Below are positions 1 through 9,356 of a DNA stretch of 21,089 bases, piece after piece. This DNA is from Ophiothrix spiculata. Lineage: Eukaryota > Echinodermata > Ophiuroidea > Amphilepidida > Ophiotrichidae. Where the stretch lies: the NCBI GenBank assembly GCA_000969725.1, contig JXSR01S028824.1; one strand, 5' to 3'. The notes beneath the pieces are model-generated. The model had not been told where the DNA came from, searched no databases, and worked only from the letters and a program-made list of their open reading frames with translations. A program made the position numbers and the translations under genes. Numbering within the stretch: position 1 is the first letter of the stretch; the number at the start of each line of letters is the position of its first letter.

Positions 1-659
1 CAAGAGGTTTGCAATGATCCCTACCAGGCAATACAGTACTTCACCTGTTTCAAGGATCCTGCACAAATATCTTAGAATGACACTGAATGACATACTTGAC
101 AGCTCCTCTTTGCTAGGCTAACTGATGTTGACAATTTGAAGGCAACTTGAATGCTTAATTAAGCAGATACATTGCTGAAACATCTATTCCCCACTAGCAT
201 TTTAAAGGCTTTTTCTTAACAGAGATAAGGCTCCAGACAAACAATTGTGCTACACATGTTTTTCAATCCCAAGAAATTCATAATGGTTAATTTATACAAA
301 GTACATTATAAAGCTTCTTTAAACATCTCTTCTTGTTATTATTGGAAAACATTAATGATTAACCCTTGTTATACTGGTACATATAAATTAGTGTACTTTA
401 AGACAATGGTTTTTCTACATATTGGCAAGATATTTCAACACAATTTCACATTAATGATATTATTACAATGCAGTAATTAATAAATATTTAAGTTAATTCT
501 TGCATAATAGAACACATGTTTCCTCCAATATTTTCAGCATAAACAAGAAAACAAGATAAGCCAGGACAACAATAGCCAATTTAACCAACTATCTTTGCTG
601 ATCAGTCTCGTTATGCACATTTCTGAGGAAAAGATAATCCTGATTCTAGTATGGTTTGA

Positions 660-1000
660 CCATAGATTTACAGAGGGGATACTGTACTTTGTATACCAGC
701 CCATGTAATGGCATCGTAAGCCATGGAGCTCAAGTCATGGGGTATTTGTGCCCACTCGGTTCCCACCAAAATCAACTCCGAATGCCAAGATTCTGTTGCG
801 CATGGAGACAAACCGTGCAATTAGTAATTTTACGGGAATGATACGCCAACCTGCAAGCAAAACGTGCGTGCATGTTATCAATATTTGTGCATTATGACAA
901 GAGCTGATGTATCATGGGCAAAAACCTGAATACCCTCAATTTTGTCTCCATGCCGGAATAAAAATGGCGGCAAGTCTGGTATCTCCCTGTAAATCTATGG
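660..1000. mobile_element. MITE with about 30-bp terminal inverted repeats
   Basis: The left end CCATAGATTTACAG is matched by CTGTAAATCTATGG at the right end. The similarity continues inward with mismatches (GGGATACT on the left, the complement of GGTATCTCC on the right). A second perfect 13-bp inverted pair lies inside, GCATGGAGACAAA at 800-812 and its complement at 941-953. TTTGA occurs directly before the left end and one base after the right end, a plausible 5-bp target duplication. At 341 bp with no coding capacity, it fits a non-autonomous DNA transposon. The superfamily is not determined. Confidence 0.65.
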
Positions 1001-1389
1001 ATTTGACACAAAAGCATATATATTGAAGCAAGTACAGTTGTTGATCATGTTTTAGAAACACTACATACAGATTAAAAAGAGTTACCCTATCCTTAGCAAA
1101 TCATTCAATGGGTTTGATGCATTTGTACTAAACCTTTTCACAAGAAAACTAATAAAACATTCTTTTCTCTTCGGCTTGAAAAATTATGTTTTAGTTATTT
1201 TCCAGCAAACAGAAGCACTGTGACAACATATTGAATCAGAACATTATTCTACCTTAAGATTAACATGACCCTCTAAAGTATTTGCAAATGGAACATAACA
1301 ATCCTGTATGGCTGCCATGCTATAAGTCCCTAGATAATAGTTTTTTCCAGTATATCACAAAGCATGGGTAGGTTGTGCTGTTACATTAT

Positions 1390-1440
1390 CATTCTACACT
1401 CCCTTTTGGAATTTCTACTGTATAAAGGGAGGGTGTAATG
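1390..1440. repeat. Short imperfect hairpin
   Basis: CATTCTACACTCCCTTT on the left pairs with AAAGGGAGGGTGTAATG on the right, about 14 of 17 positions matching, around a loop of about 17 bases. It could be the remnant of a small foldback element. No function can be assigned. Confidence 0.45.
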
Positions 1441-3386
1441 CAAGTCCTTTAGTTTGTTAAGTAAATTGAACAAAAATCCATGAGTTGCATGACACTTAAA
1501 TCCAAATAAGGCTAAATAAATAATAAAAAAAACCCCAAAGTGTTATACGTTTTTTATTATCATTAGTCAAAAAGGCTAAGTTTTTAATTGCATTTTTAGG
1601 TCACAACTATTCATTATTATTTAAAAAACAAAAAATCTCTGGGAAAACCTAGGAAATGCGATACAATGTGAATTTTTAACTCTATGCGCTGGAGAACCTG
1701 AGACATAAGTGAATACTCTTTGATAATGCTGTACAATTCTTTTTTGACTATGAGGATGTAAGGATTTAAACAAGAAGGTGTGGCGATCCCCTCACGAGCA
1801 AAATTAAAATAGCAGAGTTTAGCTCAATCACTTTAATAGAGAGATGGGCACTCTTCCAAACACTGGGCATCCCCCTCTTTTTTTAGGGGGGAGTATGTAT
1901 TGCAATTGGAATTCCCCATTTACAACATTGTTGAATTCATCCTGCCACAATGAGGATAGCAAATGATCAATGGATAGCCTCTTTGCGTCTGAATTACTAT
2001 GGTAACTTGGAGCAAAAGAGTGTTATGCTCTGTTTTGTGAGTGGGAGGCAAACTAGTTATAATGTGCAGAGTTTCAATACACACAAAGGTCCTACTGAGA
2101 TGAGACAATTGGGAACCTTGAGTGGTTTAAGAGACATGTTTTTCAAGATAAAATGTGCTTCTTGATTTCTGGGCAAATATTCTCTAGACTAAAGAGATGA
2201 TGTTATTTTGCCCGCCTTTTAAGGTTTGTAAGAAAATGTTCAAAAGCAATACTGTTAGAGCCAGTCTATCAGCATAATTGAATTTGTGTTAGGTTTTCAT
2301 AAAAATGAGGACTCCCAGTGGATAAAATGACTTGAAAGCTTTTATGTTTTGCAACACTAATAATACTCCTTTTTGCAAAAGGGAGGTAGCATATACATGC
2401 TTTGGAACTCTGTGGTGGGAGTAACTTATTAGTCTCTTATCTCAAATTCTTGATATTAAATGCCATTTAGTATTCACGTACATTGTTTATCAGTGTTGTT
2501 TTGTAAAACGGAAATATATTTGGGATGGATCCATAAAAAAAAAGCAGGTGGATTTGAATTTCTAAAATCAATTTACCATATTTTGAATAAACATTGTTTT
2601 TTGGGAAATGTAATTTTGTATGAAACTTAATGTGTTCATCCTAATTCCTGATTTGAAACAAAAAGGTAATCATGATGCAGTGACTTCAAAAGAGAACATC
2701 AATCTCAAATGACCTTGTGGAGTTCTGAAGATGTTATGTCCAGGTACCTATGCACTGATCACACATTGGAGATGGACATTTGGTAACAAGTAACAGACAT
2801 TTTCATTACAATTGTACCAATTACATGGCCTTGGCATTGAAATTTACAATACAATATAATCAGCTACAATTGGAAATCCCTGGGTGATTTTTCCTGCTAC
2901 AAAGTTAATCCCCTTAAGACTCTAACTCTATAACAAGGACAGCTTTTACAATTCCTGAAGGCTCTGTTGTCAATTGTTAATCCTTGGATTGAGTGGATTT
3001 AGATCCTTTCTGAATCTCTTTTGAACTAGCTATAAGCTGGATCAAATGTAAAGCCACTTGCCATTTCCAGTGCCTTGATATTACAAAATTAAAGGTTAGC
3101 CAGTATCTTAGCTTGCTGAGTCTGATGTTGATTATTGGTGAAAATATTATCAATAACATTGATATTTACAAAATAACATTTATCAGGGAAGCACATATTT
3201 TATGGTATCACTACCACTGTACAGTCAGATCTTAGACTATGTAGCAGAGTATCTGCCAAGTCTAATATTGACAATTCAGTAACAAATTGAATAAACACAT
3301 TCGTAATCATTCATACAAATTCACATTCTGTGTCTTACATTTTGAAATATTTTTTATGAACTAAGAACGCAGTACTCAAGCTCTTA

Positions 3387-3426
3387 CCATACAAAAGTCC
3401 TTTTGTCCATACAAAAGTCCTTTTGT
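3387..3426. repeat. Perfect tandem duplication of a 20-mer palindrome
   Basis: The 20-base unit CCATACAAAAGTCCTTTTGT occurs twice in direct succession without a mismatch. Each unit carries a hairpin, ACAAAAG-TC-CTTTTGT. Such a perfect short duplication is probably recent, for example from replication slippage at the hairpin. It lies about 290 bases beyond the donor of the PDE exon at 3719-3922, inside the intron. Confidence 0.8.
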
Positions 3427-3718
3427 AAGGTAATTGTAACCATAGCTTTACTTGCACATTTTCATCCAAACATTTTAGACTTCAAGTTCATCAAGGCACT
3501 GCAGGGATTCAATTTGGGGTATTGACTGAAGGTGAATTGGTAGGAGTTAATGGCAAAGAATGTCAATGAGTATTTGAACACACATATTTGGTTCATAATA
3601 TTTGTATTTTGTCACTGACTAAATAATTACAAAACAATAACATATAACATACATCAACAATGAAGTAAAACATTTCTTCAACCATTGTCAATTCCTGGCC
3701 AGTTTTTCAACAACTTAC

Positions 3719-3922
3719 CTCAAAGAGTTTTTCATCCTGTTCTGTAAAGTCTTCATCAAAATTGGTCTTATTGCATTTGTTCAGCATCTGAGCTACACCA
3801 ATGATCTGTTGTTCGCTGTTGTAGATAGGTTGACACATCACGGAACGAATCTTAAAGTCTTTATCAACATCGTACACAGATTTGAATCTTGTTTGGGCAT
3901 CAAATTCTGGTATGTTTATTGT
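3719..3922 (-). CDS. PDE11/PDE5-like phosphodiesterase, GAF domain exon
   Basis: This 204-base exon (68 codons, phase 0 at both ends) encodes the second half of a cyclic-nucleotide-binding GAF domain. On the minus strand it starts after TTTCCAG and ends GAG before the donor GTAAGT. The peptide opens TINIPEF, then has IRSVMCQPIYNS and IIGVAQMLNK. It contains the complete NKFDE signature of phosphodiesterase GAF domains: N48, K49, F59, D63 and E64 of the exon. From memory, the run IRSV-C-PI-NS--QIIGVAQ-LN resembles the second GAF domain of PDE11 more than PDE5, PDE6, PDE2 or PDE10. In such enzymes the domain binds cGMP or cAMP and regulates a C-terminal HD-type hydrolase, which is not in the window. 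It joins in phase to the exon at 5639-5702. The family call is firm and the PDE11 subtype is likely. Confidence 0.9.
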
Positions 3923-5638
3923 CTGGAAAGAATAACATGGTCACTATGTTTGAGTACATTATAACAGAATTAGAGTGAAAAAGCAAAATAAGATTTAGTG
4001 AATGTTTTGATCTAATTTTCTATAAGCCAAACATGAATTTATTGGATGTTATAAATCAAGCATACAGGGCCCCATTGTTTCTTTGATAAGTTGGTTTCAT
4101 AAATCTGTTGCTTTGCTGTATGCAGCTGCCACAACTATGCGAAATTATCTTGTCAAGTTAATGATTTTGCAGCTATCTATTTCAACTGTGCTCAAAACAG
4201 TAAGTAATTTATTTGTTCCAAGCGTTAATAAAGACACATGGTCAAAATTGTGCACAAGGAAACATTAGCACTGTATAATGCATCACTCAATGTAACAGTA
4301 GCACTTCCAAATACAGCAAAATACACATTGGCGGTTTCAGTTGAATAAACACAATGTACAGTTTTAACTAGGGGAGCAGGTTTGCACCAATGAGGTCCAG
4401 GGTTCGATTCCCGCACTCGGCCCTTTACGTGCATTTGGTTTTCAGTCAATGCTCGCTCCTCAGGTTTTTCTCCGGGTACTTTCAGTCTTTTCTCTGCATT
4501 CAAAAAACTGAATTAAAAAAACCATCTTGGAGCCCTGATGAAGATAAGCTTCCTTTAGCTTACTTGGTACCAAGTACCAAGTTGGGTTTCCTTGGCAAAA
4601 GCCTAAACAAGATGAAGATGATTTTTAACTTGGAATACTCACAGCTAAATATGTTCATGAATTTGTTGAATACAAAATGACAATTGATATATTTTGCAAC
4701 GTGTGAAAATCAAACTAGGGAGGCCTTGTGTTAAAACAGGTAGAAGAAAATCAACACTCTATAATGACATAATACTTAATTGCACGGCTGATTCTGTACT
4801 GGGTTCCCTTATTATTGACACTTTGCTTTGTGTTCAAAACTACACATAAACTAAGATGTATTCAATCACTCATTCACTCAATATTGCCCATGAGCCAAAG
4901 ATTCAAGTTACCTAATGAAGACACATGCCTAAATATGACAATATCCAGTTACACAAATCATCAATTGATTGTTATTGAGACATTTCCTAAGTTAAATGTC
5001 AGTAAGTAGCGATATCTTTGCCTGTCAAACATCAGCCATTCTTAAATTGACCCATCATTGAAAGTCCATGTATGCCTGTGTAATCTAATATACTCTAGTG
5101 AGTGAAGATAAAAACCTTAAGTGTCTCTGTTGACTTAAGCTATCTAGAACAGACATGACTTGAATTGATTAATGCATACTTTGTAACCAAGCAAGTTTCT
5201 GTGAAAAATCATTTCTTTTTTAATCGAGGTTATACATTTATTGGACTTGTACTAATGATTACAAATAGTCGGGCGGAAAATGATCTCAGACATCTGTGGC
5301 TGGTAATGTTACAGATTAAGTTTAGACAGAAAAAAACCAACCTGTTATACGGACTGCCTGACCTTCCAGGTCAAGTCTGTCATGCATCTTTTTTTTATTG
5401 ATTTTTGGTCAAAATACTACAAAAAATTGACAATCTGAACAATCAAAATGTATTGCGCTCAAATTTTCAAGCAAATTTTGTCCACAAAACTAAATCTTTA
5501 AAATGTGTTTCTTAAAATGTTATCTTTAAAGCAATTCTTTTTTGTTGGTGAGGCCAGCAGGGTCACTTTTTATGTATAAAATAAGATAACAATTAAAATA
5601 AGTTCATCCAATTTTGATGTGTATAAAGTAGTTTTTAC
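3923..5638 (-). other. Phosphodiesterase intron, 1.7 kb
   Basis: Phase-0 intron between the two downstream GAF exons, starting with GTAAAA and ending TTTCCAG on the minus strand. It contains a tRNA-derived SINE remnant at about 4370-4515. Nothing else in it shows coding character or a recognisable repeat. Confidence 0.75.
4370..4515 (+). mobile_element. tRNA-derived SINE remnant
   Basis: The segment around 4395-4417 reads like the 3' half of a tRNA gene, with the Pol III B-box GGTTCGATTCC at about 4400-4410 followed by CGC. The downstream part contains CTCAGGTTTTTCTCCGGGTA, a phrase I recall from tRNA-derived SINE tails of several marine invertebrates. The copy ends in an A-rich tract (AAAAAACTGAATTAAAAAAA). 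No good A-box or 5' half of a tRNA is visible upstream, so this is a 5'-degraded copy. A minus-strand open frame across it has no protein meaning. Confidence 0.6.
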
Positions 5639-5702
5639 CTCTCCAGTAGCTGCGACAAACTTGGCCATATCACTGTTCACAGACCGGCGTAGAATATCAA
5701 CC
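5639..5702 (-). CDS. PDE11/PDE5-like phosphodiesterase, GAF exon (64 nt)
   Basis: On the minus strand the exon follows TTATAG and ends GGAGAG before the donor GTAAAA. Its first base completes a codon begun in the upstream exon (GG+G, glycine). It then encodes 21 residues, VDILRRSVNSDMAKFVAATGE, and ends in phase 0. MAKFVAATGE followed by TINIP in the next exon matches the helix-loop before the central strands of PDE GAF domains, where a motif like VA-TG--(V/I)NI is common. It joins to 3719-3922 in frame. Several degraded copies of this same exon lie just upstream (5797-6608). This copy alone keeps the frame, acceptor and donor together, so I take it as the working exon. Confidence 0.87.
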
Positions 5703-5796
5703 CTATAACATAAAAAACAAACGAAAAATATTCATTCTACTCATCATGAGATAAACTATGTCATAATGATACCATACATTTGAAACATTGCACTTT

Positions 5797-5853
5797 AAAT
5801 TGCTGCAACAAACATGGTCGTATTATCATGAACAGACTGGCGTAAGGTATCAA
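5797..5853 (-). pseudogene. Degenerate copy of PDE GAF exon (copy B)
   Basis: Minus-strand reading after an ACATAG acceptor gives DTLRQSVHDNTTMFVAAI followed by TAA, against DILRRSVNSDMAKFVAAT in the working exon. The core keeps the frame, but the TGGAGAG end and donor are gone and an in-frame stop follows directly. Copy C at 6359-6412 ends in the same way, so the two share a breakpoint. Confidence 0.75.
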
Positions 5854-5897
5854 CTATGTGACACAACATTAGGAAAAGCATTATTCTATTTCTAGCC

Positions 5898-6215
5898 TTA
5901 AAGCAGCTTGATCTGATTTTTCAAAAACTTATTTTCAGTGTCATATGAAATATTACCACAAAAAAAGGTTTAAGTTTCAAATTTCAGCTAAATCAGTCAA
6001 ACCATTTTCATTTTATGGGTAATTTCATATTTGTATTAGTTGTGTACAATTAATTATGATTAGATACATTTTCATATATAACTCCAAAGCGAAACATAAC
6101 TCTGCCGTGAAATTTTACGTAAGATATGAGAAAAATATGAGTAATATTTTAATACCAAAATCTCAAAAAGTTTGACCCAAAAAAATGTTGAAGCAATCGG
6201 ACCATGCTCCTTTAA
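5898..6215. mobile_element. TTAA-flanked MITE inside the exon array
   Basis: The left end TTAAAGCAGCTTGATCTGATT and the right end, read in complement, TTAAAGGAGCATGGTCCGATT match at 17 of 21 positions. TTAA stands at both ends (5898-5901 and 6212-6215), consistent with a TTAA target duplication as used by piggyBac-type elements. The 318-bp copy has no coding capacity. Removing it restores colinearity of the flanks with the neighbouring array unit at 6481-6608, so it inserted after the exon copies were made. Confidence 0.75.
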
Positions 6216-6224
6216 TGAATGCAA

Positions 6225-6245
6225 GACCACTGTAGGATCCCAAAC
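6225..6245 (-). pseudogene. 5' stub of a PDE exon copy (copy F)
   Basis: On the minus strand, TTTGTTACAG is followed by GTTTGGGATCCTACAGTGGTC, matching the acceptor and first bases of the 64-nt exon. Similarity to the exon stops after about 21 bases. The same kind of stub occurs at 6588-6608. The acceptor is preceded by a C-rich tract, the complement of the poly-G run at 6262-6282. Confidence 0.6.
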
Positions 6246-6261
6246 CTGTAACAAAGCAAAT

Positions 6262-6282
6262 GGGGGGGGGGGGGGGAGGGGG
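6262..6282 (+). repeat. Poly-G tract (G15-A-G5)
   Basis: Fifteen G residues are followed by A and five more G residues. On the minus strand this C-rich run sits just upstream of the decoy acceptor of copy F. It could form G-quadruplex structures on the plus strand. Its exact length is prone to sequencing and assembly error. Confidence 0.85.
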
Positions 6283-6358
6283 ATAATTCCATTTCCTCAG
6301 TCTACACAACATGAATATTTCATGTCATAAAGATGAGGTAAGTGGAAACATAATGTCT

Positions 6359-6412
6359 TAAATTGCTGCAACAAACTTGGCAATATCACTGTTAACAAAA
6401 TTGTTACAGATA
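6359..6412 (-). pseudogene. Degenerate copy of PDE GAF exon (copy C)
   Basis: Minus-strand reading gives ICNNFVNSDIAKFVAAI then TAA. NSDIAKFVAA is nearly identical to NSDMAKFVAA of the working exon, while the 5' part (LRRSV in the original) is scrambled. No donor is present, and the tail GCAATTTAA-GACATTATG matches that of copy B. Confidence 0.75.
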
Positions 6413-6480
6413 TTACTACCCATTATAGACATTTTATGTCATGACACCATTGAAACATTATGCCTTCTACCCATCATGAA

Positions 6481-6533
6481 TAGCAGAAAACCTGGCCATA
6501 TCACTGTTAACAGACCGGTGTAACATACCAAAC
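6481..6533 (-). pseudogene. Best-preserved copy of PDE GAF exon (copy D)
   Basis: After a TATTAG acceptor the minus strand reads FGMLHRSVNSDMARFSAIHDG and then TAG. The block RSVNSDMA is identical to the working exon. The 3' end VAATGE and its donor are lost. The only nearby GT (in GGGTAGAAG) would give a different phase from the working exon's phase-0 end, so use as an alternative exon is unlikely. Confidence 0.75.
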
Positions 6534-6587
6534 CTAATACATTTAAAATGGAAAAGGTTACTTTATTTCTACCAACAACAAATACAA

Positions 6588-6608
6588 GACTAGTATAAGA
6601 TATCAAAC
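6588..6608 (-). pseudogene. 5' stub of a PDE exon copy (copy E)
   Basis: TTTGTTACAG is followed on the minus strand by GTTTGATATCTTATACTAGTC, close to the start of the working exon (GGTTGATATTCTACGCCGGTC). It then departs into intron-like sequence that is shared, in diverged form, with the sequence after copy F once the MITE is removed. Confidence 0.65.
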
Positions 6609-6810
6609 CTGTAACAAAGAAAGTGGAAAAGAAATATTCTGTTCAGTCTACCCAACATAAATATTTCATGTCATAATGACGCCTTATGATTGCATCACCT
6701 TACAGCTTCAGGTACAATGGTATCATACATGGAAACATTATGCCTTACATGCATCATTTTACATCTTAAGGCATAAAGATACTAAGCATGGAAACATTAA
6801 TGCCTTTTAA

Positions 6811-7530
6811 AAGTTGTAAACTGATGCACTGTCTCCATGTAACAGTTCTCAAGATCAGTCTAGACGCTGAATCAACAGAGCAGATATCAGCATCAGGAAT
6901 TCAATATTTATGTATTACCTCAGGAAATAATCAATTAGTTAGCTTCAGGTAAAATAATATGAAATACTAAAGTATAATAACTGTTTCAAATGTATAAAAT
7001 ACCCTTTTATTAGGATTCAAATTGGTGAGAAATTTGTCTTGAAACTCAATTTTCAACATGGCTGTTTTGGAGTTTAATTCAAGGTTTAAAGGCATACAAA
7101 GGTCGTTTCAAAGTATAGCTGTCACAGTTGTAGTTGATAGCTGCGGCAGGCAACCACGTATTTGAAATTTTGCCCCTTGAAGCATGATGCATCTGCGCAT
7201 TCATGATGTTCTAACATTGGTTTGTTGTGAGAAATATTAAATTAAATCAAAGTAAAAACAAGTCATTGCAACTACCACAACAAGGTAGTAAAGGCTAGGT
7301 GTGCATACATGAATTTTTTCATGTCAAACATTGAAAATGGAAGAATTTCGTCCAAATTTTAAAATCCTTGCCATCGTGAGGGAAAGAATAAACATTTGTG
7401 CATGTGTCAACATGTAAGTTATGCAATATTTTTATTGGCATTAATTTGTGAATGCAAACGCAGAATCTTGTGTGTAGACGCGAACCTGAAAAACTACTAC
7501 ATTTTTTCGCTACAGGTACGTGTTTTAAAT
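6811..7530. other. Intron sequence with no recognised feature
   Basis: AT-rich sequence between the exon-copy array and the left 0.78-kb element. Short open frames are present on both strands. The longest minus-strand one runs into the adjacent transposon and has no motif. I see nothing to annotate. Confidence 0.5.
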
Positions 7531-7532
7531 TA

Positions 7533-8315
7533 CCGTACTGACTCTGGTAAAATCCCATCTTCGGGCAATGTACCACCTGTATATTTACAAAAAAATTCAG
7601 AAAATTAACGTACACGCGCGTAAAGTCCCATTGGTATTCTTTAGGAGTCGTCAAATAATCATTACCAAAATATCCCAATACCATTTATTTGTGGCCATAA
7701 TTTACTGAATCACCTGCAAAAGTTATCATAATATCAAAATCTGCATCAAAAAATAATCGCAAACTCATCTTAATTACGATAGAAATGGGTACATTTTATC
7801 CAAAATGTCTTATAATTTATCGGAATATCACGGCTGATCGCGGATGAATATACACCTTTTCACTGTTGTCTGTGTTCTAATCGTCAACAGATGGCGATGT
7901 TTTTGTTCATATAACGGTAAAAATAAATATGAGCATGCGCTATCATATCTATTGGACATGCGCAATCGCGATTGTTAATATTACAAAATGGCAAATTCAC
8001 GATCGAATGTGCAATAGTAATTTCACCATATTAAACCTTGATTGTTACGTTCCTGTAAGTGTTTATTGAAAAAACTCATCGGGATAATTTTAAAGAATAT
8101 TTACTGAACTGAATCCTGAAATGTGTTATTCAAAACATTACAACGAATAGCTTGATTTGATCCCTCTAGCTCGGACAATTCACTGGCATTGTTTACCTCG
8201 GTAGATCGACCGGTTAGTTCAGTCTCTCTCATGCGTCCTCGCGTAAAGTCCCAGCCCCATACTTTGCTCAAAGTTCACGTTCAAAAAAGGTGGGACATTA
8301 CTCGAGTCAGTACGG
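7533..8315 (+). mobile_element. 0.78-kb TA-flanked element, left copy
   Basis: The element begins CCGTACTGACTC and ends GAGTCAGTACGG, a perfect 12-bp terminal inverted repeat that extends with mismatches to about 29 bp. TA stands on both sides (7531-7532, 8316-8317), as expected for Tc1/mariner-type insertion. The 783-bp interior has no convincing transposase frame, so it is probably non-autonomous. A second copy lies in opposite orientation at 11451-12221. The two differ by a 13-bp segment around 8050-8070 (present only here) and a few substitutions, so they are about 99% identical by eye. Confidence 0.8.
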
Positions 8316-8317
8316 TA

Positions 8318-9019
8318 AATCCAACAATAGTTAATGATATTCATTTCATTAAATACACTGTTTCTCTACTTAATGCTTCTGGATACAGAGCAGTGAAGAA
8401 AAAAGTAACTTTGCATTAATCTAATTTAGCTCTTTAAGGATTAATTTTTGATCAATTTATATTTATAATCAAAATATCGCCACAACATTCTAAAAACAAA
8501 TGATATATCAATTATCACATCCTTGTTGCAATGGTTTGAAACCCTGTATCTTCAATTAATAATGCATGAGAGAGCGAACCAGCTCAATATGGTATGGGAT
8601 TAGCTTCTTGAAGATGTATATTGTATCTTATCACAACAACCATATTGTCTTTCAATTTGGTTGCATCTTATCTGGGGAGGGGGAGATACTTGCATTTGAC
8701 AAGAGATTTCATACAAGATTAGAAATTTGGATGAAAAGGAATTTAAATCTTATGCACTGTTCAAAAGTATTATGAGCAAGGTTTGATACCTTAATTGCAA
8801 AAAAATTAAATACATATTGCACACATTGATCAATGGTATTCTATATTTAGCGTCACGTTTATCTTGGGTAGCTAATGAAGCATTTTTACTCCTATGCATA
8901 AATCACTTGCTTAGGGATGCAAATTGAACTTGTATGTATACTTATTAAGGGTGCTTCTTGACATGCTATGGTTGTGGAGTACATTCTCTGTAAATTACTA
9001 GTGCCCCTTCCCCCATATC
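8318..9019. other. Intron sequence with no recognised feature
   Basis: AT-rich stretch between the left 0.78-kb element and the mariner-type MITE. A 69-residue open frame near 8566-8775 lacks motifs and codon character. No repeat or regulatory site could be supported. Confidence 0.45.
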
Positions 9020-9021
9020 TA

Positions 9022-9354
9022 CGAGGGGGTATCAAAAAGTTTTAAAGATCACCAAGAAGAAATACAGCTAGGAACTTGATTTTATTATGTGAAACTTAAG
9101 TCATCTTTCCATAGCCACTGTACAAAGTACCACATTTCGCCCATTTAAAAATGACTGTCCACAGACAGCCTTTGTAGAGGTCCTCTTTAAGCCAAGAAAT
9201 CCACATTTTATTTGGCTAAAAATCAACATTTTCAGGTCAGTCATGCTTCATTACGTCATTGTGACATCATTTATTGATCGATTTCTATAATTTTGGTATC
9301 AATGGAAAGAGGAGATCCTAACCTCTACCTTTAAAACTTGTTGATACTCCCTCG
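9022..9354. mobile_element. Mariner-type MITE, 333 bp
   Basis: The left end CGAGGGGGTATCAAAAAG and the complement of the right end CGAGGGAGTATCAACAAG match at 16 of 18 positions, and both continue TTTTAAAG. TA duplications flank it (9020-9021, 9355-9356). The terminal motif (T)ACGAGGG-GTATCAA resembles ends of mariner-family elements as I recall them. The interior has no transposase frame, so this is a non-autonomous copy. Confidence 0.78.
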
Positions 9355-9356
9355 TA

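Larger units (their letters stand above)
1..3718 (-). other. PDE intron or downstream region, no exon found
   Basis: This AT-rich stretch lies 3' of the last recognised phosphodiesterase exon on the minus strand. The expected next exon would encode the end of the GAF domain (a stretch like AFVIFCGLGI in PDE11). I looked for it on the minus strand and did not find it, so the intron probably runs past the window edge. Apart from a MITE at 660-1000, a small hairpin at 1390-1440 and a duplicated 20-mer at 3387-3426, I see no supported feature. Short open frames here have no splice context or recognisable motif. Confidence 0.5.
5760..6810 (-). repeat. Decayed tandem array of PDE exon plus flanks
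   Basis: Read on the minus strand, a module recurs. It comprises a T-rich acceptor ending TTTGTTACAG, a start like GTTTGATATC, a second acceptor ending TAG, then an exon-like core (CGGTCTGTTAACAGTGATAT). After the core comes a tail resembling GGCATAATGTTTCCATG, then GGTATCATTATGACATG and GTAGACTGAA. One fuller unit spans roughly 6430-6665, a partial one about 6290-6426 and a third about 5760-6289, the last split by a MITE. The tail module alone recurs at about 6669-6690, 6716-6750 and 6775-6806. The copies are diverged and none keeps a usable exon. The array abuts the intact exon at 5639-5702, from which it most likely derives. Confidence 0.75.

Noticed and set aside
2977-3159. Candidate next PDE exon on the minus strand
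   Set aside because: The peptide has no resemblance to the end of a GAF domain or the catalytic domain, and no donor fits.
4385-4430. Possible tRNA gene
   Set aside because: Only the T-arm/B-box half matches a tRNA; no acceptor stem pairing, D-arm or anticodon arm could be built, and the flanks match a SINE tail.
4225-4503. 92-residue minus-strand open frame
   Set aside because: It is read through the SINE remnant and has no protein motif.
6481-6533. Copy D as a mutually exclusive alternative exon
   Set aside because: It keeps the core residues but lacks the 3' end, and the only nearby donor has a phase incompatible with the next exon.
7319-7684. 121-residue minus-strand open frame, longest after the fibrinogen-related gene
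   Set aside because: It spans the border of the 0.78-kb element, has no recognisable motif and ends in unrelated intron sequence.
8189-8419. Open frame whose N-terminal peptide recurs at 11384-11578 on the other strand, looking like a conserved protein
   Set aside because: The match exists because both lie in copies of the same 0.78-kb transposon, and each frame diverges at the element border.
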